The notes beneath the pieces were generated by a model. It saw nothing but the letters and a program-made list of their open reading frames with translations, had not been told where the DNA came from and made no database searches. This document shows positions 51,691 to 60,386 of a stretch of 64,000 nucleotides of DNA, piece after piece. The position numbers and the translations under genes were made by a program. Numbering within the stretch: the stretch's first letter is position 1; each line of letters opens with the position of its first letter. The DNA is from WLMZ01 sp039920665 (GTDB lineage: Bacteria > Actinomycetota > Acidimicrobiia > Acidimicrobiales > Ilumatobacteraceae), in assembly GCA_039920665.1 (NCBI GenBank), contig JBDSDH010000042.1, positions 21,191 through 85,190 on the forward strand, written 5' to 3'.

Positions 51691-52781
51691 TTCGTAGCGA
51701 CCGACGCCCGCAGCGGGGCGGTCGCAAAAGCGGTGAGACCTTCCGCGAAATCGGTCGAAGCGCGGTGGCCGAATTGACGCTCGGCTCGATCAGAACTGGC
51801 AAACACATGACGGACGTCGCCGGTGCGCCACGTACCGGAGACGACCGGCCATCGGGCATCCCCGGGCTTGGAGCCCATCGCCGTTGCGAGTGCGTCGGCC
51901 ATCTCCAGCACCGAATGCGGCGTCCCGCTCGCAACGTTGACGGCACCCGTGACGGCACCAGCGCCGAGCAGGGCTCGCACGTTCATTCGGGCGACATCGT
52001 CGACGTGGACGAAGTCGCGTCGTTGACCGCCGTCTTCGGTGACCTGTGGAGCACGGCCGGCCTCGAGCACACTGCGGAAGATGCTCGCGACGCCGGCGTA
52101 GGGCGTGTTTCGCGGCATCCGCCGGCCGTACACGTTGTGATAGCGGAGCCAGCAGGCATCGACATCGTGTTCGGCAGCGAAGGCAGCGGTGAGGTGCTCC
52201 TGGTGCAACTTGGTCGCTGCGTACACGTTGCGCGGATCGAGCGGGGCGTCCTCGCTGATCGACTCGGCGATCAGCGGCGCGCCACAGACGGGGCACGGCG
52301 GCTCGAATCGTCCGGCGGCGAGCGCGTCGTTCGATCGTCGACCAGGGCGCACGATGCCATCGGTCGGGCAGCGGTAACGACCCTCGCCGTAGACGACCAT
52401 CGACGAGGCCAGCACGACCCGACCAGCGAACTGACGCTGGTGCATGACCGCCAATCCAGCCGCCCACCCGACGTCGTTGTCGTCGACGTAGTCCGTGACG
52501 TCACCGAAGTCGACACCGAGACCGACCCGGCCGGCCTGATGGCACACGGCGCCCACGCCATCCAGCGCCTCGCTCCATGCCGCCGGATCACGAATGTCGG
52601 CCCAGATGTAGCGAGCGCGCGTGTTGAGGTAATCCGGCTGAACATCGTGCGCAGCCGGGGACAGGTTGTCGAGCACGACGACGTCGACACCGGCGTCGGC
52701 GAGTTGATCGACGACGCACGATCCAATGAACCCCGCTCCGCCGGTGACGAGCACACGGGACGGATCGTTCACGGCCGTCAT
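51687..52781 (-). CDS. NAD-dependent epimerase/dehydratase (nucleotide-sugar type)
   Basis: A 364-residue extended SDR enzyme from the ATG at 52781 (GTG twelve bases later is possible). The Rossmann motif VTGGAGFIGSCVVDQL (about residues 12-27) is canonical, LASSMVVYGEG and YAATKLHQEHL carry the catalytic Ser and YxxxK, and GGQRRDFVHVDDVARMNVRAL is typical of sugar epimerases. A Cys-containing insert PPCPVCGAPLI near residue 175 could bind zinc and is unusual. Such enzymes make sugars for the cell envelope. It is cotranscribed with a membrane protein, sigma and anti-sigma genes. Confidence 0.85.
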   Translation of the reverse strand: MTAVNDPSRVLVTGGAGFIGSCVVDQLADAGVDVVVLDNLSPAAHDVQPDYLNTRARYIWADIRDPAAWSEALDGVGAVCHQAGRVGLGVDFGDVTDYVDDNDVGWAAGLAVMHQRQFAGRVVLASSMVVYGEGRYRCPTDGIVRPGRRSNDALAAGRFEPPCPVCGAPLIAESISEDAPLDPRNVYAATKLHQEHLTAAFAAEHDVDACWLRYHNVYGRRMPRNTPYAGVASIFRSVLEAGRAPQVTEDGGQRRDFVHVDDVARMNVRALLGAGAVTGAVNVASGTPHSVLEMADALATAMGSKPGDARWPVVSGTWRTGDVRHVFASSDRAERQFGHRASTDFAEGLTAFATAPLRASVATK

Positions 52782-52788
52782 CAGCGGG

Positions 52789-54135
52789 TCACCACTTCGA
52801 CACCAACGCGACCTGCAACACGATCGCAGCCGTGGCCTGACTGCCGAGCCACCACCGCTGACGGCCGACCGTGGTGGCCACGCCTGCCGCGGCAACCGAG
52901 ATCCACGGCATGTAGAGCAGCCAAATCCGCTCGGTCTCGGCCTTCGACAGGCCCGATCCATCGGCGAGCAGGACGCAACCGAGAACCCCGACGACGATCA
53001 CCGAGATGGTCCGTGCTGTCGACCGGAACCGCACCAGTCCAGCAACCGCCGCCGGCCCGACGGCGATCGCGAGCACCGCCAGGTTGGCGAAAAAGAAGTA
53101 AAAGGTGGGCCGGAACTTGGCGGTGCCGGCGGCGTAGAACTTGCGCGTGTTGGTCAGCCCGTCGAGCCACCAGTACCCGCCGACAGCGAACAGCCCGACC
53201 ACCAACGCGGTGCCGACGAGGGCGAGTGGAATCCAGCGGACACGGCGGGTCTTCCAGGTCACCGCGGCGACCAGCGGAATCAGGGTCGGCGTTGCGAAGG
53301 TCAACAGACAGCACGTTCCTATTACGAGGCCACCGACGACGGCGGATGTGCGTTCCACCCACCTTCTCGTCGATGTCATCGCCAGTACCAAGAGTCCGAT
53401 ACCGACCGATGCGAGACCGCTGAAGAACGCGTCGGCAGACGTGCCCTGCCAGATCGCGTAGGGCGCGAGCGCCAGAAACGGCAGTGATCGCACGAATGCT
53501 TCGCGCCCTGCGAGGCGACGAACGGTGCAGCCAATCGCGGTGACACCCATCGCCACTCCTGCGAACGAAATGGCCGCCGCAAACCATGCGCTGCCGAGGC
53601 CAACGGACCGCAGCAGCAACAACATCATCGAAAAGCCGGGCGGATGGCCCCGCACGTGGACGGAAGAGCCGCCCTGACGCTTGAGAAACGACGAGAGGTA
53701 GTCGACCACGGATCCACCCGCCCGGGTGCCCTGCCAGTATTCGGTCGGATGCACGACCGGCGCGATGATCGCGTGCCAACCATCCGATGCTGCGAGCGCA
53801 ACGGCGAACAACGCGGAAACGGCAGCGGTCGCGAGCGCCGCGCGCGTCGAGCGGAGGCGACGGACGACGGTCGGGAGCCAGATGACCGCGGTGACTGCGA
53901 TCGCCACGGCGGGGAGGATCTTCGCGGACAGTCGGAGTTCCCACGAACCAACGAACGGCCCAGCACCCAACTTGATCGCGGAGTTCTGACGCTGCAGCCG
54001 CCAACCCTCGGAGAACGCATACCGCTCCAGCACCGCAAGCAGGATCACGGCCACCACGCCGACACCGATCCGCTTCCATCGCCCAGCGACACGAACGGTC
54101 TCGACATTGGGACTCGCCAAGGTCGGGGCCGTCAC
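52789..54135 (-). CDS. multi-pass membrane protein, GT-C glycosyltransferase-like
   Basis: A 448-residue protein from the GTG at 54135; the frame is open to 54528 but that part is antisense to the wax-ester synthase gene. About eleven membrane helices and two extracytoplasmic loops are seen. The loop with YWQGTRAGGSVVDYLSSFLKRQGGSSVHVRGHPPGFSMMLL contains the HPPG motif seen in some polyprenyl-phosphate-sugar transferases. No DxD pair at the first loop is clear, so GT-C activity is a guess. Upstream and coupled to the epimerase, it probably acts on envelope glycans. Confidence 0.65.
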   Translation of the reverse strand: MTAPTLASPNVETVRVAGRWKRIGVGVVAVILLAVLERYAFSEGWRLQRQNSAIKLGAGPFVGSWELRLSAKILPAVAIAVTAVIWLPTVVRRLRSTRAALATAAVSALFAVALAASDGWHAIIAPVVHPTEYWQGTRAGGSVVDYLSSFLKRQGGSSVHVRGHPPGFSMMLLLLRSVGLGSAWFAAAISFAGVAMGVTAIGCTVRRLAGREAFVRSLPFLALAPYAIWQGTSADAFFSGLASVGIGLLVLAMTSTRRWVERTSAVVGGLVIGTCCLLTFATPTLIPLVAAVTWKTRRVRWIPLALVGTALVVGLFAVGGYWWLDGLTNTRKFYAAGTAKFRPTFYFFFANLAVLAIAVGPAAVAGLVRFRSTARTISVIVVGVLGCVLLADGSGLSKAETERIWLLYMPWISVAAAGVATTVGRQRWWLGSQATAAIVLQVALVSKW

Positions 54136-54234
54136 CCGCTGCACAGTAGCGACCAACAGCAGCGACGCACAGCCGAAATGGACATGCGGTCGAACTCGGG
54201 AGAAGATGTCGGCAACAAACGATCGGGGGATCGC

Positions 54235-55884
54235 GTGGCGAAGCAATTGACCGGGGTGGATCTCAGCTTCTTGCTGATGGAGACCCAGAACAACTACGGC
54301 CACGTCAGCGGGCTCAGCATCTACGAGCGACCGTCCGACGACTTCGACCCGTTCGAGATTGTGCGCGAGAGATTCCGGGTGATGGTCGGCCACCTCGAGC
54401 CGTTGCGGCGCAAGGTGGTCGAGGTGCCGCTCGGTCTCGACCGCCCGTACTGGGTCGAAGACGACGACTTCGATCTCGACTTCCACGTCCGCCACATCGG
54501 GCTCGCTCCCCCTGGAGCAGCCGACCAATTGGGTGAGCAGGTCGCAAGGATCGTTGGCCGCAAGATGGATCGGTCACGTCCGTTGTGGGAGGCGTACGTG
54601 ATCGAGGGCCTCGCCGATGGGCGGTGGGCGCTGTTGCAAAAGACCCACCATGCGACCATCGATGGTGCATCGGGAGTGATCATGCTCAAGATGTTCACGG
54701 ACGAGGAACGCGACGCCGACTGGAACTTGGTCGATCGAGCATGGTCGGGCGAGGCGCCGCCAGGGTCGTCAGAGATGCTCCAGCGAGCGTTTCGTAACCT
54801 GGCGCTCAATCCGGTTCGAGGCGCACGGCTCGGACTCGGCGTCGTGCGCGACATGGCCGATGCCGCCGGTTTGACGACGCTTGGCGGTCTCGCCAGTAGC
54901 GCCCGGGCGACGATCGGAGCGGTCGCGCGTCGGTCGAAGCCGTCGGCTGAACCCGCTCGACCACGGGTGAGCATTCCGCTCTCCCCCGCCCCGCCGACGC
55001 CGTGGAATAGGTCGGTCACTGCGCATCGTCGATTCGCGATGCGGTCGGCCTCGCTCGACAACCTCAAACGGTTGAAGGAAGCCACCGGCGGCACACTCAA
55101 CGACGTCGTGATGGCGATCTGTACCGGCGCCCTTCGCGAGTACCTGATCGAGCATGACGCGCTGCCGACAAGCCCTCTGCGGGCGATGGTCCCGGTGTCG
55201 ATCCGCACCGGCAACGAGCACGATCCGTGGACCAACCGGGTGTCCGCACTCGTGGTCGACCTGCCGACCAATTGCGCTGACCCCATCGAGCGGGTCGCGC
55301 GCTGTCGCGAGGCGATGAACACAGCCAAGGGACAGTTCGAGTTGATGCCCGCCGATGCACTCGGCCAGGCGGCCGACTATGCGTCTCCGCTCGTCGCTGC
55401 GTCTGCACTGCGACTGGTGTCGCGGCTGAGGCTGGCCGACCGGGTCAACATGCCGGTCAACGTCGTGATCTCGAACGTGCCGGGACCGCGTGCTCCGCTG
55501 TACTTCGCCGGTGCTCGACTCGACGCCTACATCCCGGTCTCGACCGTGACCGATGGAGTGGGACTCAACATCACGGTCCACAGCTACGTCGATCGGATGG
55601 ACTTCGGATTGATCTCGGACCGTGAGTCGGTCCCCGATCTGTGGCATCTGGTCGATCTGCACATCGCCGAGATCGAGCGGCTGTTCGACGCAACCGGCGC
55701 CGAATGGGCCGTGCCCCAACAACCGCCTTCGATGCGCAAGGGTGGTGACGGGGTCGATCCGGTCGCACCGAAGAGCCAGGCCACTCGAGATCGACTCGCA
55801 CCGAAGAAGGCCGCTCCAGCCAACAAGGCGGCAGCGGCGAAGAAGGCGGCACCGGCGAAGAAGGCGGCGACCAAACGACGCTAA
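54235..55884 (+). CDS. WS/DGAT wax-ester synthase/diacylglycerol acyltransferase
   Basis: A 549-residue protein from the GTG at 54235, which has GGGGGA 5 bases upstream; ATG codons at 54178 and 54184 are less supported. The N-terminus (AKQLTGVDLSFLLMETQNNYGHVSGLSIYE) and the catalytic motif HHATIDG (residues 138-144) identify the family, with NVVISNVPGPRAPLYFAGARL near 420. It makes wax esters or triacylglycerol at the membrane or lipid-body surface. The last about 35 residues are Lys/Ala/Pro-rich (KKAAPANKAAAAKK), an extension that may bind acidic surfaces. It diverges from the membrane-protein operon. Confidence 0.9.
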   Translation: MAKQLTGVDLSFLLMETQNNYGHVSGLSIYERPSDDFDPFEIVRERFRVMVGHLEPLRRKVVEVPLGLDRPYWVEDDDFDLDFHVRHIGLAPPGAADQLGEQVARIVGRKMDRSRPLWEAYVIEGLADGRWALLQKTHHATIDGASGVIMLKMFTDEERDADWNLVDRAWSGEAPPGSSEMLQRAFRNLALNPVRGARLGLGVVRDMADAAGLTTLGGLASSARATIGAVARRSKPSAEPARPRVSIPLSPAPPTPWNRSVTAHRRFAMRSASLDNLKRLKEATGGTLNDVVMAICTGALREYLIEHDALPTSPLRAMVPVSIRTGNEHDPWTNRVSALVVDLPTNCADPIERVARCREAMNTAKGQFELMPADALGQAADYASPLVAASALRLVSRLRLADRVNMPVNVVISNVPGPRAPLYFAGARLDAYIPVSTVTDGVGLNITVHSYVDRMDFGLISDRESVPDLWHLVDLHIAEIERLFDATGAEWAVPQQPPSMRKGGDGVDPVAPKSQATRDRLAPKKAAPANKAAAAKKAAPAKKAATKRR

Positions 55885-55951
55885 ACTGGTGTCTGGTTGT
55901 GTCGGGAAGTCTGGTCGGCATGGTTCTGACGACCCCCGAGGAGTTTTTCGA

Positions 55952-57295
55952 ATGACCCGCCTACGCGTACCGAGTGCGCAGCCGACGTTCCTGCACAGTG
56001 ATCGAAGAATGGCGCGCGTCGTGCGGCCGTTCGTGCGGTTCTCGCACATCGAGGCAGCCGGTGGCATCGTGCTCGTCGCCGCCACGATCATCGCGATCGT
56101 GTGGGCCAACTCGCCCTGGAAGGGCGGGTACGAGGCGCTGTGGTCGAGCGAACTGCGCTTCCAACTCGGTTCGTATGTGTTTGCCGAAGACCTGCAGCAT
56201 GTCGTCAACGACCTGTTGATGGCCGTGTTCTTTTTCGTGGTCGGGATGGAGATCAAGCGCGAGATGGTCACCGGCGAGTTGCAGGACCGGCGTGCTGTTG
56301 CGCTCCCCGCGATGGCTGCGCTCGGGGGCATGATCGTGCCCGCCGCGATCTATGCCGCCTTCAACGCCGGTGGGGTCGGCAGCACCGGTTGGGGCATTCC
56401 CATGGCGACCGACATCGCGTTTGCGCTGGGCGTCGTCGCGCTGCTCGGCAAGCGCATTCCATCGAGCGTCAAAGTGTTGTTGTTGACACTTGCGATCGTC
56501 GACGACATCGGCGCAATCGTCGTGATCGCGATCTTCTACACGGATCGACTCGATCTGCGCTACGCGATCGCCGCCGTCGCGATCGCAGCGATTGTCTTCG
56601 CCATGCACCGGACCCGAGTCGTCTACGCCCCGCTCTATGCGATCGCTGGGATGGCGCTGTGGTTGGCGGTGTTCGAGTCAGGGATCCACGCCACGATCGC
56701 CGGCGTCGTGATGGGCCTGCTCACGCCCGCCCGGCCCGTCCAGTCCGAACTGGAGGCGGAGGAGATCGCCGATGTCCTCGAAACCAACGACGACATTCGA
56801 GCCGACGAAGTCCGGGTCACGGCGATGCTGTTGCGGGGCTCGGTTTCGGGTTGCGACCGGATGATCGATGCTCTGCACCCGTGGACCAGCTACCTCATCG
56901 TGCCGATCTTCGCGCTGGCCAACGCCGGTATTCAGTTGTCGTCAGATGCGATTTCGTCGCCGTCGGCGGTGCTGCTCGGCGTCGCGGTTGCACTTGTCGT
57001 CGGCAAGTTCCTCGGCGTCACACTGTTCAGTTGGATCGCGGTCCGGCTCGGTTTCGGGCGGCTGCCCGGCGATGTGCGCTGGGGTCACGTGATGGGCGTC
57101 GGCGCGGTGGCCGGAATCGGGTTCACCGTGTCGCTGTTCATCACCGGGCTCGCCTTCGACGACATTGCGATCCAGGACGACGCCAAGATCGGCATCCTGA
57201 TCGCATCGATCGTCGCCGCAGCCGGTGGTGCCACGATCTTGGCGGCGGTTGCCCGGCGAACTCCTCAGCCACTGGATGCCGATTTCGATTCGTAG
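55952..57295 (+). CDS. nhaA: Na+/H+ antiporter NhaA
   Basis: A 447-residue antiporter from the ATG at 55952, with GAGGAG upstream. The segment FSHIEAAGGIVLVAATIIAIVWANSP near the start, MAVFFFVVGMEIKREMVTGEL, the transport-site AIVDDIGAIVVIAIFY with Asp184-Asp185, the partner Asp154 in GIPMATDIAFALGVV, and GIGFTVSLFITGLAF all match NhaA. It exchanges two protons for one sodium ion. Longer than E. coli NhaA (388), with the extra length mainly in an acidic loop (EAEEIADVLETNDDIRADEV). Confidence 0.95.
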   Translation: MTRLRVPSAQPTFLHSDRRMARVVRPFVRFSHIEAAGGIVLVAATIIAIVWANSPWKGGYEALWSSELRFQLGSYVFAEDLQHVVNDLLMAVFFFVVGMEIKREMVTGELQDRRAVALPAMAALGGMIVPAAIYAAFNAGGVGSTGWGIPMATDIAFALGVVALLGKRIPSSVKVLLLTLAIVDDIGAIVVIAIFYTDRLDLRYAIAAVAIAAIVFAMHRTRVVYAPLYAIAGMALWLAVFESGIHATIAGVVMGLLTPARPVQSELEAEEIADVLETNDDIRADEVRVTAMLLRGSVSGCDRMIDALHPWTSYLIVPIFALANAGIQLSSDAISSPSAVLLGVAVALVVGKFLGVTLFSWIAVRLGFGRLPGDVRWGHVMGVGAVAGIGFTVSLFITGLAFDDIAIQDDAKIGILIASIVAAAGGATILAAVARRTPQPLDADFDS

Positions 57296-57310
57296 GCGAT
57301 GCCCCCGATT

Positions 57311-57778
57311 TCAGTCGAACAAGCGGCTGTTGTCCCAACTGACGATCTTGTCGTCGGGCTCGAAGCAGATGAAGGCGTACGGCTGTGCGTAATGGGCCTT
57401 GGTCGTCTCGGGCATGTTCGTGTCCGACGATCGGAACGCGTCGTACTTGATGTCGATCGCCTGTTGGATTTCGGGGATGATCGGATCCGATTCGTCCACG
57501 ATCCGAGCAGAGCCGGACAGATGGACCGCGACCAGTTCGCGCCACCGCTGCCCTGATTCGATGAGCACGCTCGCGCGCGGATCGTTGCGGATTCGAGCAA
57601 CCTTTTTGCCGGTGGCCAGCGAGCGAAAGTAGACCCGGCGATCGATCACGACGAACCACAATGGGAGCGACACGGGCCGACCATCGCGTCGAAGAGTCGT
57701 CAGCACACAGGTGTGGCTCGCCGCGACGCGGCTCCACGCCGTCTCCTCGTCAAGCCATGGTCGTCGTCGGTCGGTCAT
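57311..57778 (-). CDS. pyridoxamine 5'-phosphate oxidase-fold protein (FMN/F420 type)
   Basis: A 155-residue protein from the ATG at 57778. The split beta-barrel signature is visible: WSRVAASHTCVLTTLRRDGRPVSLPLWFVVIDRRVYFRSLATGKKVARIRNDPRASVLIE, then WRELVAVHLSGSARIV. Such enzymes use FMN or the deazaflavin F420 to reduce small molecules. Which cofactor is used cannot be read. Convergent with nhaA at 16 bases. Confidence 0.78.
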   Translation of the reverse strand: MTDRRRPWLDEETAWSRVAASHTCVLTTLRRDGRPVSLPLWFVVIDRRVYFRSLATGKKVARIRNDPRASVLIESGQRWRELVAVHLSGSARIVDESDPIIPEIQQAIDIKYDAFRSSDTNMPETTKAHYAQPYAFICFEPDDKIVSWDNSRLFD

Positions 57779-57907
57779 GTCGTGCACTCTCGTCGGCGCC
57801 GGCCCGTGCCGACGAACCGGAGCCATCGAACATGAACTGGACCCCTGGTCGCCCGTAGAGTCCCTGCGGCGTCTGCCCCCACTGCGACGCGAAGGAGTGC
57901 ATGCCCG

Positions 57908-60346
57908 ATGTCTGTCGACCACACATCATCACGACCATCTCCAATCCACGGCTCGATTCTCGGAACGAGAGTGCTGCGAACCGAGGATCCAGAGCTGCTG
58001 TTCGGCGAGGGGATCTACGTCGCGGATCTCCCGCTGACCGGTCGCCTGCATGCGGTGTTCGCACGGTCTGACGTGGCCCACGGGATCATCCGGGCGATCC
58101 ACATCGACGAGGCCAGTCGAGCGCCCGGGGTGGTCGCGGTCTGGACCGCAGCGGAGTTGGCGGTTGCCCCGCATCACGGTGTCGCGGTGGTTCACCCGGA
58201 CTTTGCTCGCCCGCCCCTGGCAACTGATCGCGTCCGATTCGTGGGTGAGGCGATTGCTGTGGTGTTCGCGGAGACCCAGGCCCAGGGTGCCGATGCAGCC
58301 CGGATGATCTGGGCCGACATGGACGAACTTCCGGCGATCGTCGATGCCGAGACGGCGTTCGACGCCGATGCACCGGTGATCTTCCCCGACCACGGCTCGA
58401 ATCTGGCGATGTCGACCAGCGACGATCCCCTGCTCGATCTCGAAGCGATCAGCGATGTCGTCGTCCGCGGCCGCTATGTCAATCAACGGATGGCTGTCGC
58501 ACCGATGGAGACGAATGCGTGCGCCGCTCGCCTCGGCGACGACGGACGACTCACCGTGTGGGCATCGACCCAGATGCCGCACGGCCTGCACACACAGCTG
58601 CGGCGCGCGCTCGGCGTACCGGCCGCCTCGATTCACGTGGTCACGCCCCGTGTCGGCGGTGGCTTCGGTGGTAAGGCCGGCATCTTCGCCGAGTACACCG
58701 TCGTTGCCAGCGCTGCATTACGACTGGGGCGCCCTGTGATCTGGGTGCCGACGCGCAGCGAGGACATGACATCGCTGCCGCACAGTCGGGGCCAGGTCCA
58801 GTACGCAGAACTCGGCTGCCGTCGGGACGGCACGTTCACCGGCCTCCGGGTCCGCCTCGTGGGCGATGCCGGCGCCTACCCATCGATCGGTGCATTCTTG
58901 CCGGCCGGCACCCGTCGGATGTCGCACGGAACGTATGACTTCGGCGCGATTCAGTTCGACATCGTCGTCGCCGCAACCAACACGACGCCGATGGGCGCGT
59001 ATCGTGGCGCCGGACGACCAGAAGCCACCGCGCTGTTGGAGCGCCTCGTCGATCAAGCCGCACACGAGCTCGGGATCGATCCGGTCGAGCTCCGTGAACG
59101 CAACTTTCTCGGCAACGACGTGTTCCCGTTCACCAGTCTCACCGGCAACGTCTACGACTCCGGCAACTACATGCTGCCCCTGCGCACCGCCGTCGAGGCA
59201 GCGGATTACTCGTCGCTGCGGGCCGAGCAGGCCGAGCGTCGGGCACGCGGTGATCGGCGGTTGCTGGGCATCGGTGTGTCGGCCTACGTCGAGATCACTG
59301 CCGGTGGTGGTGGGAGCGAGTACGGACGAGTCCAAGTCCACGCCGACGGTTCAGCCACGATGTTCGCCGGGACGTCCGCTCACGGGCAGGGCCACCAGAC
59401 CGCATTCGCGATGTTGGTCAGCGCCCGGACCGGCATCCCCGTCGATCGGATCAACCTCGTCGACGGCGACACCGATCAGGTCCCGCGGGGTTCGGGCACG
59501 GGTGGTTCGCGCTCGTTACAACTCGGCGGTTCGGCCGTCGACGGTGCCACCACATTGCTGGTCGACAAGGCCCGGCTGCTGGCTGCCCAACTGCTCGAAG
59601 CCGATGTCGCCGACATCGAAGTCGACATCGAGCACGGCACGATCGGCGTCGTCGGTGTGCCGGCCAGCGCGCTCACCTGGGCCGAGTTGGCAGCTCGCTC
59701 CGCCGAATCCGCCCAATCCGATGAGTCCGATGATTCCGACGAGCCCGGGCTGCAAGCCGCCTTCGATTTCGACCAGGGCGGTGCGACATTCCCATTCGGT
59801 GCCCATATCGCTGTGGTCGAGGTCGACCAGGACACCGGCGAGGTCACGCTCGTTCGTCACATCGCTGTCGACGATTGCGGGACGGTGCTCAACCCGCTGC
59901 TGGTCGAAGGCCAACAGCACGGCGGGGTTGCTGCCGGTATTTCGCAGGCGCTGTTCGAGGAGGTGCGGTACGACGAGTCGGGCAACCCGGTGACGTCCAA
60001 CTTCGCCGACTACGGGATCCCGTCGGCGGCAGAGTTCATCTCGTTCGATGTCCTGTCGACCGAGACGCCGAGTCCGCTCAATCCACTCGGAGCGAAAGGG
60101 ATCGGCGAGGCATCGACGATCGGATCGACGCCCGCCGTCCAGAACGCTGTCATCGACGCAGTCGCCCACCTCGGGGTCCGTCACATCGACATGCCATGCA
60201 CCGCCGAGCGTGTCTGGCAGGCAATCCGTCGAGCCCAGTCCACGACGCCCGACGATCCGTGGCGCGAGCCTCCGTCGATCTTCTCGTCGCTCAGCCGGGG
60301 CAACGAGGTCGACGAGGAGGGCCTGCGCGCCGCCGAAGGAATCTGA
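57908..60346 (+). CDS. molybdenum hydroxylase large subunit (xanthine dehydrogenase/CoxL form II family)
   Basis: An 812-residue protein. GTRVLRTEDPELLFGEGIYVADL starts the aldehyde-oxidase ab-hammerhead domain; VTPRVGGGFGGKAGIF and GAYRGAGRPEATALLERL (about residues 363-380) are Mo-cofactor motifs. The AYRGAGR form assigns it to form II CoxL-like proteins rather than true CO dehydrogenase, which has AYxCSFR. The C-terminal GAKGIGEASTIGSTPAVQNAVIDA carries the catalytic Glu. A Ser/Asp/Glu-rich insert lies near residue 600. No FAD or 2Fe-2S subunit genes flank it in the window, so its electron route is unknown. GGAG is 10 bases before the ATG. Confidence 0.85.
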   Translation: MSVDHTSSRPSPIHGSILGTRVLRTEDPELLFGEGIYVADLPLTGRLHAVFARSDVAHGIIRAIHIDEASRAPGVVAVWTAAELAVAPHHGVAVVHPDFARPPLATDRVRFVGEAIAVVFAETQAQGADAARMIWADMDELPAIVDAETAFDADAPVIFPDHGSNLAMSTSDDPLLDLEAISDVVVRGRYVNQRMAVAPMETNACAARLGDDGRLTVWASTQMPHGLHTQLRRALGVPAASIHVVTPRVGGGFGGKAGIFAEYTVVASAALRLGRPVIWVPTRSEDMTSLPHSRGQVQYAELGCRRDGTFTGLRVRLVGDAGAYPSIGAFLPAGTRRMSHGTYDFGAIQFDIVVAATNTTPMGAYRGAGRPEATALLERLVDQAAHELGIDPVELRERNFLGNDVFPFTSLTGNVYDSGNYMLPLRTAVEAADYSSLRAEQAERRARGDRRLLGIGVSAYVEITAGGGGSEYGRVQVHADGSATMFAGTSAHGQGHQTAFAMLVSARTGIPVDRINLVDGDTDQVPRGSGTGGSRSLQLGGSAVDGATTLLVDKARLLAAQLLEADVADIEVDIEHGTIGVVGVPASALTWAELAARSAESAQSDESDDSDEPGLQAAFDFDQGGATFPFGAHIAVVEVDQDTGEVTLVRHIAVDDCGTVLNPLLVEGQQHGGVAAGISQALFEEVRYDESGNPVTSNFADYGIPSAAEFISFDVLSTETPSPLNPLGAKGIGEASTIGSTPAVQNAVIDAVAHLGVRHIDMPCTAERVWQAIRRAQSTTPDDPWREPPSIFSSLSRGNEVDEEGLRAAEGI

Positions 60347-60386
60347 TCGCGTCGTCGACTGGCTCGACGTCGAGTCGGTCGACGAC

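Noticed and set aside
54769..56331. Minus-strand 520-codon open frame
   Set aside because: It crosses the wax-ester synthase and nhaA genes antisense; composition is that of a shadow.
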